A stretch of 64,000 nucleotides of DNA, taken from NCBI RefSeq assembly GCF_003344865.1, contig NZ_CP031165.1, positions 558,001-622,000 of the forward strand, written 5' to 3'. The notes beneath the pieces are model-generated. The model did no database searches, was not told the DNA's origin, and was given only the letters and a program-made list of their open reading frames with translations. Positions 8,835-16,513 of the stretch are shown here, one piece after another. Position numbers and translations under genes: made by a program. The first letter of the stretch is position 1; each line of letters starts with the position of its first letter. This DNA is from Euzebya pacifica. Its GTDB lineage: Bacteria; Actinomycetota; Nitriliruptoria; Euzebyales; Euzebyaceae.

Positions 8835-11273
8835 ATGACCTCGACCGGAGCGCTCCACCTCGGTACCGCCGCAGACACCGACGAACGGGTGGAGGTGGAC
8901 GCCGAGGACCTGACCACCCACGGGGTGATCGTGGGCATGACCGGGTCGGGCAAGACGGGCCTGGGCATCGTGGCGCTGGAGGAGGCCCTCCTGTCGGGGA
9001 TCCCCACCCTGGTGCTGGACCCCAAGGGGGACATGGCCAACCTGTGCCTGACCTTCCCGCAGTTCAGGGGCGAGGACTTCCGCCCGTGGGTCGACGAGGC
9101 GGAAGCCCAGCGGGAGGGGCACACGCCCGAGGAACACGCGGCCGCCAAGGCGGAGCTGTGGAAGGGCGGCACGGCCCGCAGCGGCATCACGCCCGAGCGG
9201 ATGCAGGCGCTGGCCGACGTCGACGTGACCGTCTACACGCCGGGTGCGACCACCGGGGTGGGGCTGGACCTGGTCGGTCGCATGGACGTGCCCGCCGACG
9301 CCGACCCGCAAGCGGTCAACGACGAGGTCACCGACCTGGTCTCGGGCCTGCTGGCGCTGATCGACGTGGACGCCGACCCGCTGACCGGCCGCGAGCACAT
9401 CCTGCTGACGAACCTGCTGACCGACGCCTGGGGCAAGGGCGAGACGCTCGGCCTGCCCGACCTGGTCGCCCGCGTGCAGGACCCGCCGCTGCGCAAGCTC
9501 GGCGTGATGGACCTCGACACGTTCTTCCCGGCCAAGGACCGGATGGGCCTGGCCATGCGGCTCAACGGCATGCTGGCCTCCCCGACCTTCGCGGCATGGA
9601 CGCAGGGGGCGCCGCTGGACATCCAGCGGATGCTGTTCGGCGACGACGGATCGGCCCGGTGCGCGGTCGTGTCGTTGGCGCACCTCGACGACAACGAGCG
9701 GCAGTTCGTGGTCACCCTCGTGCTGTCCAAGCTGATCACCTGGATGCGTGGGCAGTCGGGCACCTCCTCGCTGCGCGCGATGGTCTACATGGACGAGGTC
9801 TTCGGGTTCGTCCCGCCGGTCGCCAACCCGCCGGCCAAGCAGCCGATCCTGACCATCCTCAAGCAGGCCCGCGCGTTCGGGGTCGGGATGGTCCTGTCCA
9901 CCCAGAACCCGGTGGACCTGGACTACAAGGCGATCTCCAACGCCGGGACGTGGATGATCGGGCGGCTGCAGACCGAACGCGACCGTGACCGGCTGCTGGA
10001 GGGCATGCGCTCCGCCGACGGGGCGGTGGACATCGACGCCGTGGCGGCGGCCATCTCCGGCCTCGACAAGCGGCAGTTCGTGCTGCACTCGGCCAAGGAC
10101 GGTGGTCGGGGGGTCTTCGGTACCCGCTGGGCGATGAACTACCTGGCCGGACCGTTGACCGGGCCCCAGATCGCCGAGCTCATGGCCGACAAGAAGGCCG
10201 AGCTCGCCGCCGCGACCCCCACCGCCAGCGCGCCCGCCACGCCGCCGCCGACCGCCCGGGCCGCCGACAGCGCAGCGGCCGGAACCGCGGCGGCCGTGCC
10301 GACGCCCCCGGTCGGGACCACCCTGGCCGCCGACGAGTCCAGCGTCGCGCCGGCCGTGCCCGAGGAGGTGGTGCAGCGCTACCTCGACCCGGCTGCGTCC
10401 TGGGCTGACACGGTCGGGGCCACACCCGGCGGCACGCGCCTCGAACCCCATGTCGCCGTTCGGGTACGCATGACGTTCGACGAGACGAAGGCCGACCTCG
10501 ACCACACCGAGGAGTTCGAGGCCGTCCTCCCGGTCAACGACGACCCCAAGGACCTGTCGGGCCTCGTCACCGTCGACTACGACGACCGTGACCTGCGCGA
10601 GGTTGGCCCCGACGGCGCCGTGTGGGTCATCCCCGAGGCGAAGATCGGTACCAAGACCTGGTGGAAGTCCGTCGAGGTCGGGGTGCGCGACGAGCTGTAC
10701 CGCACGCGCACCATGACCGTGCTGCACAACACCGAGCTCGACTGCTGGAGTCGGCCGGCCGAGACCCGCGAGGCCTTCGCGCAACGCTGCGACATCGTGT
10801 CGGAGCAGCGCGAGGACGAGGAGGCCAGCAAGGTCCGCGACCGGTTCGAGGCGAAGGCCGACCGGATCACCAAGGCCATGCGGACGGCCCAGGACCGGGT
10901 GGCACAGCTGGAAGCGGACGTTTCCTCACGCAAGTCCAGCGAGCTGATCAACATCGGCTCGTCCATCCTCGGGGGCTTCCTCGGCGGCCGGAAGTCCGCC
11001 CGCGGGGTGGCGGCTGACCTGCGGCGGGCCGCCTCCAAGCGCGGCACCACCTCGCGCACGCAGCAACGCCTGGACACCGCCCAGGGCAAGCTCCTCGATG
11101 CCCAGGAGGACCTCATCGAGCTCGAGCAGGAGCTGTCCTCGGAGCTGCTGGACATCGACCACCGCTGGATGCAGGCGGCGAGCGCGATCGAGGAGGTCGA
11201 GGTCGACCTGGAGCGCAACGACATCGACGTGGTTGCGGTCACCCTCGTCTGGGTACCCACGACCGCCGCCTGA
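8835..11273 (+). CDS. HerA-like DUF87 ATPase with coiled-coil C-terminus
   Basis: The 812-residue product has a HerA/FtsK-type ATPase core: Walker A GMTGSGKTGL near residue 35, PTLVLDPKGDMANL, Walker B in VYMDEVFGFVP, and the later motif VLSTQNPVDLDYKAISNAG. These ATPases move or process DNA or act in conjugation-like and defence systems. Here no nuclease gene is adjacent, so the partner is not visible. The second half (about 560-810) has a beta-rich stretch and then charged helices likely forming coiled coil. The start was set at ATG 8835 because residues before it do not fit the fold. A TAGTCT hexamer lies at 8781-8786, about 50 bases upstream. Confidence 0.85.
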   Translation: MTSTGALHLGTAADTDERVEVDAEDLTTHGVIVGMTGSGKTGLGIVALEEALLSGIPTLVLDPKGDMANLCLTFPQFRGEDFRPWVDEAEAQREGHTPEEHAAAKAELWKGGTARSGITPERMQALADVDVTVYTPGATTGVGLDLVGRMDVPADADPQAVNDEVTDLVSGLLALIDVDADPLTGREHILLTNLLTDAWGKGETLGLPDLVARVQDPPLRKLGVMDLDTFFPAKDRMGLAMRLNGMLASPTFAAWTQGAPLDIQRMLFGDDGSARCAVVSLAHLDDNERQFVVTLVLSKLITWMRGQSGTSSLRAMVYMDEVFGFVPPVANPPAKQPILTILKQARAFGVGMVLSTQNPVDLDYKAISNAGTWMIGRLQTERDRDRLLEGMRSADGAVDIDAVAAAISGLDKRQFVLHSAKDGGRGVFGTRWAMNYLAGPLTGPQIAELMADKKAELAAATPTASAPATPPPTARAADSAAAGTAAAVPTPPVGTTLAADESSVAPAVPEEVVQRYLDPAASWADTVGATPGGTRLEPHVAVRVRMTFDETKADLDHTEEFEAVLPVNDDPKDLSGLVTVDYDDRDLREVGPDGAVWVIPEAKIGTKTWWKSVEVGVRDELYRTRTMTVLHNTELDCWSRPAETREAFAQRCDIVSEQREDEEASKVRDRFEAKADRITKAMRTAQDRVAQLEADVSSRKSSELINIGSSILGGFLGGRKSARGVAADLRRAASKRGTTSRTQQRLDTAQGKLLDAQEDLIELEQELSSELLDIDHRWMQAASAIEEVEVDLERNDIDVVAVTLVWVPTTAA

Positions 11274-11293
11274 GCCCTCGTTCACAGTCTCCA

Positions 11294-11325
11294 CAGCGGT
11301 TGTCCACAGCTGTGGACAACCGCTG
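11294..11325. terminator. 32-bp perfect palindrome between convergent genes
   Basis: Two 16-base arms (CAGCGGTTGTCCACAG and its exact complement) meet with no spacer between the stop codons of the convergent genes ending at 11273 and 11331. In RNA it would form a strong hairpin on either strand, so a bidirectional terminator is the simplest reading. Each arm also contains TTGTCCACA, a match to the actinobacterial DnaA box, in head-to-head orientation. Whether DnaA binds is unknown. Confidence 0.6.
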
Positions 11326-11330
11326 CGACG

Positions 11331-12164
11331 TCATTCGCCGTAGTCGTGGTCGGGATGGTTGGCGGTTCCGGCCCGCCAGTACCCCCGGATGACGACGTTG
11401 TCGCGGGCGCAGCCGTGGACGTCCAGGAGGTCCCGCCGGATGTCGCGGACGGTCCGTGCCTCCGCGGCCACCCAGGCGTGCGCCGCTGCCGGCAGGGTCG
11501 AGGCCACGATGGCGCTGCGCAGCATCGCACCGGGCTGGTGGTCGCCGCGGGCCAGCCACGACACGGTGGACTCGGCGGATGAGGCGATGTCCTGAGCGTC
11601 GGCGAGCTCGGGCACCTCGACGAGCACCCGCAGGACGGTGGAGGAGGGGACCGCGGCGGCGATGGCGATGATCGCCGACAGGGCCGTCTCGTCCCCGGCG
11701 AGCAGCAGGTGCGTGGCGTCGGGAGAAGGCTGGTAGCCCCGCCCCGGGCCGGCCACGCCGATTTCGTGCCCTGGCTCGGCCCGGGCTGCCCACTCGCTGG
11801 CGGCACCCTCACCGTGCAGCACGAAGTCGACGGCCAGTCGGTTGGCGGAGGGGTCGAACGCGCGAGGGGTGTAGGTCCGGACGATCGGTCGGCTGGCCCC
11901 CTTCGGCACCTCCGGCCCGTTGGGCCCGAACGTGGGGATCGTGGCGGTCCGTTCGTCGGTGTTGGGCAGGAACAGCTTGATGTGGCCGCCGTGTCCGTCG
12001 CGCGCCGGGTCGAAGCCCTCGAGGTCCGGACCCTCGACGGTGACCCGCTGCACGTGCGGGCTGATGCGCTGGCTGTCGACGACCGCGGCGCGCCGGATGC
12101 GTCGTCGTGGAGGTCCGGCCGGAGGTGTGGCGGTGGGGGCGGTGGTGGTCGTGTCGGGGGGCAT
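11331..12164 (-). CDS. siderophore-interacting FAD protein
   Basis: The 277-residue protein belongs to the ViuB/YqjH-type flavoproteins that reduce ferric siderophores in the cytoplasm. Seen motifs are the FAD-binding RPIVRTYTPRAFD and a downstream nucleotide-binding region (HLLLAGDETALSAIIAIAAA) typical of ferredoxin-reductase-like folds. It is divergent from a siderophore ABC transporter with candidate iron boxes between them. ATG 12164 is preceded by GAGAGGACC, a good ribosome site. An in-frame extension to 12500 crosses the iron boxes and the neighbour's start, so it was rejected. The proline/threonine-rich first 30 residues are not conserved in the family. Confidence 0.9.
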   Translation of the reverse strand: MPPDTTTTAPTATPPAGPPRRRIRRAAVVDSQRISPHVQRVTVEGPDLEGFDPARDGHGGHIKLFLPNTDERTATIPTFGPNGPEVPKGASRPIVRTYTPRAFDPSANRLAVDFVLHGEGAASEWAARAEPGHEIGVAGPGRGYQPSPDATHLLLAGDETALSAIIAIAAAVPSSTVLRVLVEVPELADAQDIASSAESTVSWLARGDHQPGAMLRSAIVASTLPAAAHAWVAAEARTVRDIRRDLLDVHGCARDNVVIRGYWRAGTANHPDHDYGE

Positions 12165-12203
12165 GGCGGTCCTCTCGGGCTCGATTTGCGTTCGCTGTTG
12201 TCC

Positions 12204-12237
12204 GTAGGTAAACCTCACCTTACTTAGGCAAACCTTA
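12204..12237. promoter_or_regulatory. two overlapping candidate IdeR/DtxR iron boxes
   Basis: GTAGGTAAACCTCACCTTA (12204-12222) and CTTACTTAGGCAAACCTTA (12219-12237) each match 13 of 19 positions of the IdeR/DtxR consensus TTAGGTTAGGCTAACCTAA by my count. They overlap by 4 bases and are offset by 15, which suggests cooperative dimers. They lie between the divergent siderophore-interacting gene and the ABC transporter. Family knowledge says Fe-bound IdeR/DtxR represses such genes; the exact protein is not seen in this window. Confidence 0.72.
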
Positions 12238-12258
12238 CTTGACCCAACTCGGAGACCG

Positions 12259-13248
12259 ATGATGACCGCCCGCCCCCGCCGCACGCCGCTGCGCGCCCTC
12301 CTGCTCGTCCTGCTGCTGTCGCTCGTCGCCGCGTGCGCCGACACCGACGCCACCGCCGACACCGAGGCCGCAGCCGACACCGCGACCGCCACCGAGGACG
12401 CTGCCGCCGCCGAGGTGACGATCACCCACGCACAGGGCGAGACGACCGTGCCGACCAACCCCGAGACCGTCGTGGTCTTCGACCTCGGCGCCCTGGACAT
12501 GCTCGACTGGGCCGGTGCCGCCGTGGCCGGCGTCCCCGAGGTGCCGAACCTGCCGGAACACCTGGCGCAGTACGCGGGTGAGTCCTACGAGAAGGTCGGC
12601 ACCCTGTTCGAGCCCGACTACGAGGCCGTCAACGCCCTGGAGCCCGACCTCATCGTCGTGGCGGCGCGCTCGTCCACGGTCTATCCCGAGCTGGCCGAGC
12701 TGGCCCCCACCATCGACCTGACGACCGACGACAACGACTTCCTCGGGTCCATCGAACGCAACCTCGAGATCGTCGGGGAGATCTACGGCGTACAGGACCG
12801 TGTCGCCGACGCGCTGGCCGACATCGATGCCAGCATCGCTGCGGTCAACGAGAAGGCCGGCGACGCCGGCACCGGGCTGATCGTCCTGACCACCGGCGGC
12901 GAGGTGTCGGCCTACGGGCCCGGCTCCCGCTTCGGCATCATCCACGACCTGCTGGGCGTCGCCCCTGCCGTCGAGGACGTCGAGGCCGCCACCCACGGCG
13001 ACGCCATCGCCTGGGAGTTCATCGCCGAGGCCGACCCCGCCCACCTGTTCGTCCTCGACCGCGACGCCACCATCGGGGAGGACGGCGAGGCCGCCGCGGT
13101 CATGCTCGACAACGAGATCGTCCACCAGACCACCGCGTGGGCCAACGACGACCTCCACTACCTCGACGGCGTCAACTGGTACCTGGTCCCCTCGGGGCTG
13201 CGGTCGGTGCAGGCGATGATCGGCGAGATCGACACCGCCCTGTCGTGA
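12259..13248 (+). CDS. siderophore ABC transporter binding lipoprotein
   Basis: The 329-residue product has a signal peptide with lipobox LVAAC followed by a Thr/Ala/Asp-rich linker, then a two-lobed iron-siderophore binding domain of the YclQ/FatB group (VVFDLGALDMLDWAGAAVAG, then PDLIVVAARSS, and GPGSRFGIIHDLLGV). It captures ferric siderophore outside the membrane for the two permeases and the ATPase that follow. The alternative start is ATG 12262 (MTARP), which sits at a better distance from the GGAG at 12251. The iron boxes just upstream suggest iron repression. Confidence 0.9.
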   Translation: MMTARPRRTPLRALLLVLLLSLVAACADTDATADTEAAADTATATEDAAAAEVTITHAQGETTVPTNPETVVVFDLGALDMLDWAGAAVAGVPEVPNLPEHLAQYAGESYEKVGTLFEPDYEAVNALEPDLIVVAARSSTVYPELAELAPTIDLTTDDNDFLGSIERNLEIVGEIYGVQDRVADALADIDASIAAVNEKAGDAGTGLIVLTTGGEVSAYGPGSRFGIIHDLLGVAPAVEDVEAATHGDAIAWEFIAEADPAHLFVLDRDATIGEDGEAAAVMLDNEIVHQTTAWANDDLHYLDGVNWYLVPSGLRSVQAMIGEIDTALS

Positions 13249-14270
13249 TCGGCCCTGTCGTGACCGGCCCGGTGATGGGCCTCCTGCGCCAGCAGCGCCA
13301 CCGCTCGGGGGGCTGGACCGTCCCGGTCGGCGTGGTCCTGCTGCTCGTGGCCGCCGTCGGCTCGATGGCGATCGGGGTCAGCGACCTCGACGTCGTCGGG
13401 CTGGTCCGGGCCGACCCCGGCGCCCTGCGGTTGCTGCTGGTCAGCCGCCTGCCCCGGGCCGTGGCGATCCTGCTCGCCGGGGCCGGCGCCAGCGTGGCCG
13501 GGATGATCATGCAGCACCTGGCCCGCAACCGGTTCGTCGCGCCATCGACGGCCGGCACGATCGAGTCGGCGGGCCTGGGCATCGTCGTGGCGACGCTCGT
13601 CTTCACCGGCGCCTCGCTGATGGTGAAGATGGTCGTGGCCGTCGGTTTCGCGATGGCCGGCACCGCCATCCTGCTGGTCCTGCTGCGTCGTCTGGAGCTT
13701 CGCGACACGCTGATGATCCCGCTCGTCGGCCTGCTGTTCGGCGGGGTCGTCCGTTCCGTCGCGACCTTCCTCGCCTACCGACTGGACCTGCTGCAGTCGC
13801 TCGGCGCGTGGACCAACGGCGACTTCTCCGGTGTGCTGCGCGGCCGCTACGAGCTGCTGTGGCTGGTCGCCGGCGCGGTCGTCCTCGCCTACGTGTGGGC
13901 CGACCGGTTCACCGTCGCGGGCATGGGTGAGGAGATGGCCACCAACCTCGGCCTGTCCCACCGCCAGGTGGTCGCCACCGGCCTGTTCGTCGTGGCCGCG
14001 GTCACCGGCATCGTCGTGGTCGTCGTCGGGGCGATCCCGTTCCTCGGCCTCGTCGTCCCCAACCTCGTGTCGATGTGGCGCGGGGACAACCTGCGGTCCT
14101 CGCTCCCCCTCGTGGCCCTCTGCGGTGCCGGCTTCGTCCTGCTGTGCGACGTCCTGGGCCGGGTCGTCCGCTACCCCTACGAGGTGCCGGTCGGCACCGT
14201 CGTCGGGGTGGTCGGCAGCCTGGTGTTCCTCGTCCTCGTCCTCAAGCGTCCCGTCCGTGCCGGTGGTTGA
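13245..14270 (+). CDS. siderophore ABC transporter permease 1
   Basis: A FecCD-type permease of 341 residues with about nine hydrophobic segments from residue 20 on. GTG 13245 overlaps the previous stop (GTGA), implying translational coupling to the binding protein. Seen landmarks are LLLVSRLPRAVAILLAGAGA near the N-terminus, matching the family's RLPR segment, and GAIPFLGLVVPNLVSMWRG, matching the conserved GxIxFVGLxxPHxxR-type cytoplasmic loop that contacts the ATPase. It pairs with the next permease, as YclN does with YclO. Family members import ferric catecholate or related siderophores. Confidence 0.9.
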   Translation: MIGPVVTGPVMGLLRQQRHRSGGWTVPVGVVLLLVAAVGSMAIGVSDLDVVGLVRADPGALRLLLVSRLPRAVAILLAGAGASVAGMIMQHLARNRFVAPSTAGTIESAGLGIVVATLVFTGASLMVKMVVAVGFAMAGTAILLVLLRRLELRDTLMIPLVGLLFGGVVRSVATFLAYRLDLLQSLGAWTNGDFSGVLRGRYELLWLVAGAVVLAYVWADRFTVAGMGEEMATNLGLSHRQVVATGLFVVAAVTGIVVVVVGAIPFLGLVVPNLVSMWRGDNLRSSLPLVALCGAGFVLLCDVLGRVVRYPYEVPVGTVVGVVGSLVFLVLVLKRPVRAGG

Positions 14271-15291
14271 GTTGCTCGTGCCCAACCGCCGTCCCGACGT
14301 TCGGGACGGTCCGACGGCGCCGTGGTCAGGGGGCCACGGCGACCGTCGGACCACTCGCGTGCTGCTGGTCCTCGCGGCCGTGGCGACCGTGGTCGTTGCC
14401 GCCTTCGTGCTGCTCGGCATCCGCGGCTCCTGGGCGTTCGCGCTGGAGCTGCGGGCCACCAAGGTCGCGGCCATGGTCGTGGTCGCCGCCGCCGTCGGGA
14501 CCTCCACGGTGCTGTTCCAGACCATCACCACCAACCGCATCCTCACCCCCAGCATCATGGGGTTCGACGCCCTCTACGTGCTGATCCAGTCCGCGGCCGT
14601 CTACTGGCTGGGCGGGCTGGAGGTGTCACGGGTCCGTCCCGAGGTCCGCTTCGCCGTCGAGACGGCTGCCATGGTCGGGTTCGCGCTGGTCCTTCACCGA
14701 TTGCTGTTCGGGTCGACGGGCCGCGACCTGCACGCCGTCGTGCTCGCCGGTGTGGTGTGCGGGACGTTGTTCACCTCGGGCAGCGACCTCGTCGGCCGCC
14801 TGATCGACCCCAACGAGTTCGTGGTCCTCGCCGACCGGCTGTTCGCCAGCGTCAACACGGTGCGGGAGGAGCTGCTGGTCCTGTCCGCCGTCGTCGTCGC
14901 GGGTGGTGCAGGGCTGGCCTGGCGGAGTCGACGACAGCTGGACGTCGTGGCCCTGGGCCGCGAGACCGCGCTCGGGCTCGGCATCGACCATCGTCGGGTG
15001 GTCACCGTCCAGCTGGTCCTGGTTGCCGTGCTGGTGGCCGTGCCGACCGCGCTCGTCGGTCCGGTCACGTTCCTCGGGTTGCTGACGGCCAACCTGGCCC
15101 GGCAGCTGACGGGCACCAGCCGCCATGCCGTCGTCCTGCCCGCCGCGGCGCTGCTGGGGGTCATCGCGCTGGTCGGTGGGCAGCTCGTCCTCGAGCGGCT
15201 GCTCGGCTTCGGCACCGCGCTGGGGATCGTCGTCAACCTCGTCGGCGGCCTGTACTTCCTGATGTTGCTGATGAAGGAGGGTCGCCGATGA
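14263..15291 (+). CDS. siderophore ABC transporter permease 2
   Basis: The second FecCD-type permease, about 342 residues, overlaps the end of permease 1 by 8 bases if GTG 14263 is used; GTG 14278 is an alternative. Both are weak. It has about nine hydrophobic segments and the loop GPVTFLGLLTANLARQLTG, the counterpart of the coupling loop in permease 1. The segment RATKVAAMVVVAAAVGTST near residue 65 and TTNRILTPSIMGFDALYVL match the YclO side of such heterodimers. It should sit in the membrane with permease 1 and be driven by the ATPase at 15288. Confidence 0.88.
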   Translation: MVELLVPNRRPDVRDGPTAPWSGGHGDRRTTRVLLVLAAVATVVVAAFVLLGIRGSWAFALELRATKVAAMVVVAAAVGTSTVLFQTITTNRILTPSIMGFDALYVLIQSAAVYWLGGLEVSRVRPEVRFAVETAAMVGFALVLHRLLFGSTGRDLHAVVLAGVVCGTLFTSGSDLVGRLIDPNEFVVLADRLFASVNTVREELLVLSAVVVAGGAGLAWRSRRQLDVVALGRETALGLGIDHRRVVTVQLVLVAVLVAVPTALVGPVTFLGLLTANLARQLTGTSRHAVVLPAAALLGVIALVGGQLVLERLLGFGTALGIVVNLVGGLYFLMLLMKEGRR

Positions 15292-16046
15292 TCGTCGTCG
15301 ACGGCGTGACCAAGTCCTACGGGTCGACGGTGGTCGTCGACGACGTGTCGCTGGTGCTGCCCAGGGGAGGGGTGACGGCGGTCATCGGACCCAACGGCGC
15401 CGGCAAGTCGACGCTGCTGTCGATCATCGGTCGCCTGCTGGAGTCCGACCGCGGCACGGTCACCGTCGACGGGATGGACGTGGCGTCGACCCCCTCCAGG
15501 GACCTGGCCCGGCGGCTGGCGATCCTCCGCCAGGACACCCACCTGTCGGTGCGGGTCACCGTGCGCGAGCTCGTGGCGTTCGGACGCTTCCCCCACTCCC
15601 AGGGGCGGCTGTCGGCAGAGGACCACGCCGCCGTCGACGAAGCGGTGGCGTTCCTGGAGCTCGAGCCCTACGCCGACCGCTTCCTCGACCAGCTGTCGGG
15701 CGGCCAGCGCCAACGGGCGTTCGTCGCCATGACGCTGGCGCAGCGGACCGACTACGTGCTGCTCGACGAACCCCTGGCCAGCCTCGACATGCGCCACTCC
15801 GCCGCCATGATGCGGCTGCTGCACCGCATGGCCAACGAGCTCGACCGGACCGTCGTCGTGGTGATCCACGACATCAACTTCGCGTCGTGGCACGCCGACC
15901 GGATCGTGGCCATGCGCGACGGGCGAGTGGTGGCCGACGGGCCACCGGCCGACATCGTCGAGGGAGCCGTCCTCAGCGACGTCTTCGACACCCCGGTGGA
16001 CGTGCACGAGGTCGCCGGCAAGCGGCTGGGGGTCTACTTCGGCTGA
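15288..16046 (+). CDS. siderophore ABC transporter ATPase
   Basis: A complete 252-residue FecE/YclP-type ATPase: Walker A GPNGAGKSTLL (about residue 35), Q-loop ILRQDTHLS, signature LSGGQRQRAF, Walker B YVLLDEPLASLD, and switch histidine in VVVIHDINFAS. ATG 15288 overlaps the preceding stop (ATGA). It energises the two permeases upstream. With the binding protein and the divergent reductase-like protein it forms a full ferric-siderophore import and release unit; no siderophore synthesis genes are seen nearby. Confidence 0.93.
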   Translation: MIVVDGVTKSYGSTVVVDDVSLVLPRGGVTAVIGPNGAGKSTLLSIIGRLLESDRGTVTVDGMDVASTPSRDLARRLAILRQDTHLSVRVTVRELVAFGRFPHSQGRLSAEDHAAVDEAVAFLELEPYADRFLDQLSGGQRQRAFVAMTLAQRTDYVLLDEPLASLDMRHSAAMMRLLHRMANELDRTVVVVIHDINFASWHADRIVAMRDGRVVADGPPADIVEGAVLSDVFDTPVDVHEVAGKRLGVYFG

Positions 16047-16162
16047 TCGGCCGAGGCCATTACCAACCCCTTACCGGACTGTGCGTGGCCCTGTCGGCGC
16101 GCGGAGCCGGGTGATACGACCTGTGTCCTCACCACGCTCGACCACACGACAGGACTCGCCAG

Positions 16163-16429
16163 ATGACCTCCGCACGCCACACCACCACCGCCCTCGTGCT
16201 TGCCCTCGGACTGCTGCTGACTGCCTGTGGCGGCGGTGGGAGCGACCTCGTCCAGACCTTCGTCGACGAGGGTGCGACCCAGGAGGAGGCCGAGTGCTTC
16301 GTCGACGCCGTCGGGGACGACCAGGCCCAGCTGCTCGCCGACAACATCGACGCCGACGACCCCCCGGAGGGCATCGACATCGAGGTCCTGACCAACGCGC
16401 TCATCGAGTGCGGCGTCGACCTGGACTGA
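16163..16429 (+). CDS. small lipoprotein
   Basis: An 88-residue protein with a signal peptide and lipobox LTAC at about residue 21, then a short acidic mature domain containing two cysteines (ECFVDAVGD and IECGVDLD) that could form a disulfide. It is not part of an obvious operon: it lies 116 bases after the siderophore ATPase and 84 before recC. Similar small acidic lipoproteins of unknown role are common in actinomycetes. Its product should be tethered to the outer face of the membrane. Confidence 0.8.
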   Translation: MTSARHTTTALVLALGLLLTACGGGGSDLVQTFVDEGATQEEAECFVDAVGDDQAQLLADNIDADDPPEGIDIEVLTNALIECGVDLD

Positions 16430-16513
16430 TCGACGCTGGACTGACCCGCCACCACCTCGTGCACGCTGCCCGGGTCGGCCGATGTCGCACCCGGGCAGTA
16501 CGGTGTCGCCGCG

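Noticed and set aside
8717-9190. Extension of the 72-residue small protein
   Set aside because: It would run antisense into the HerA-like ATPase gene and lacks the composition of the short protein.
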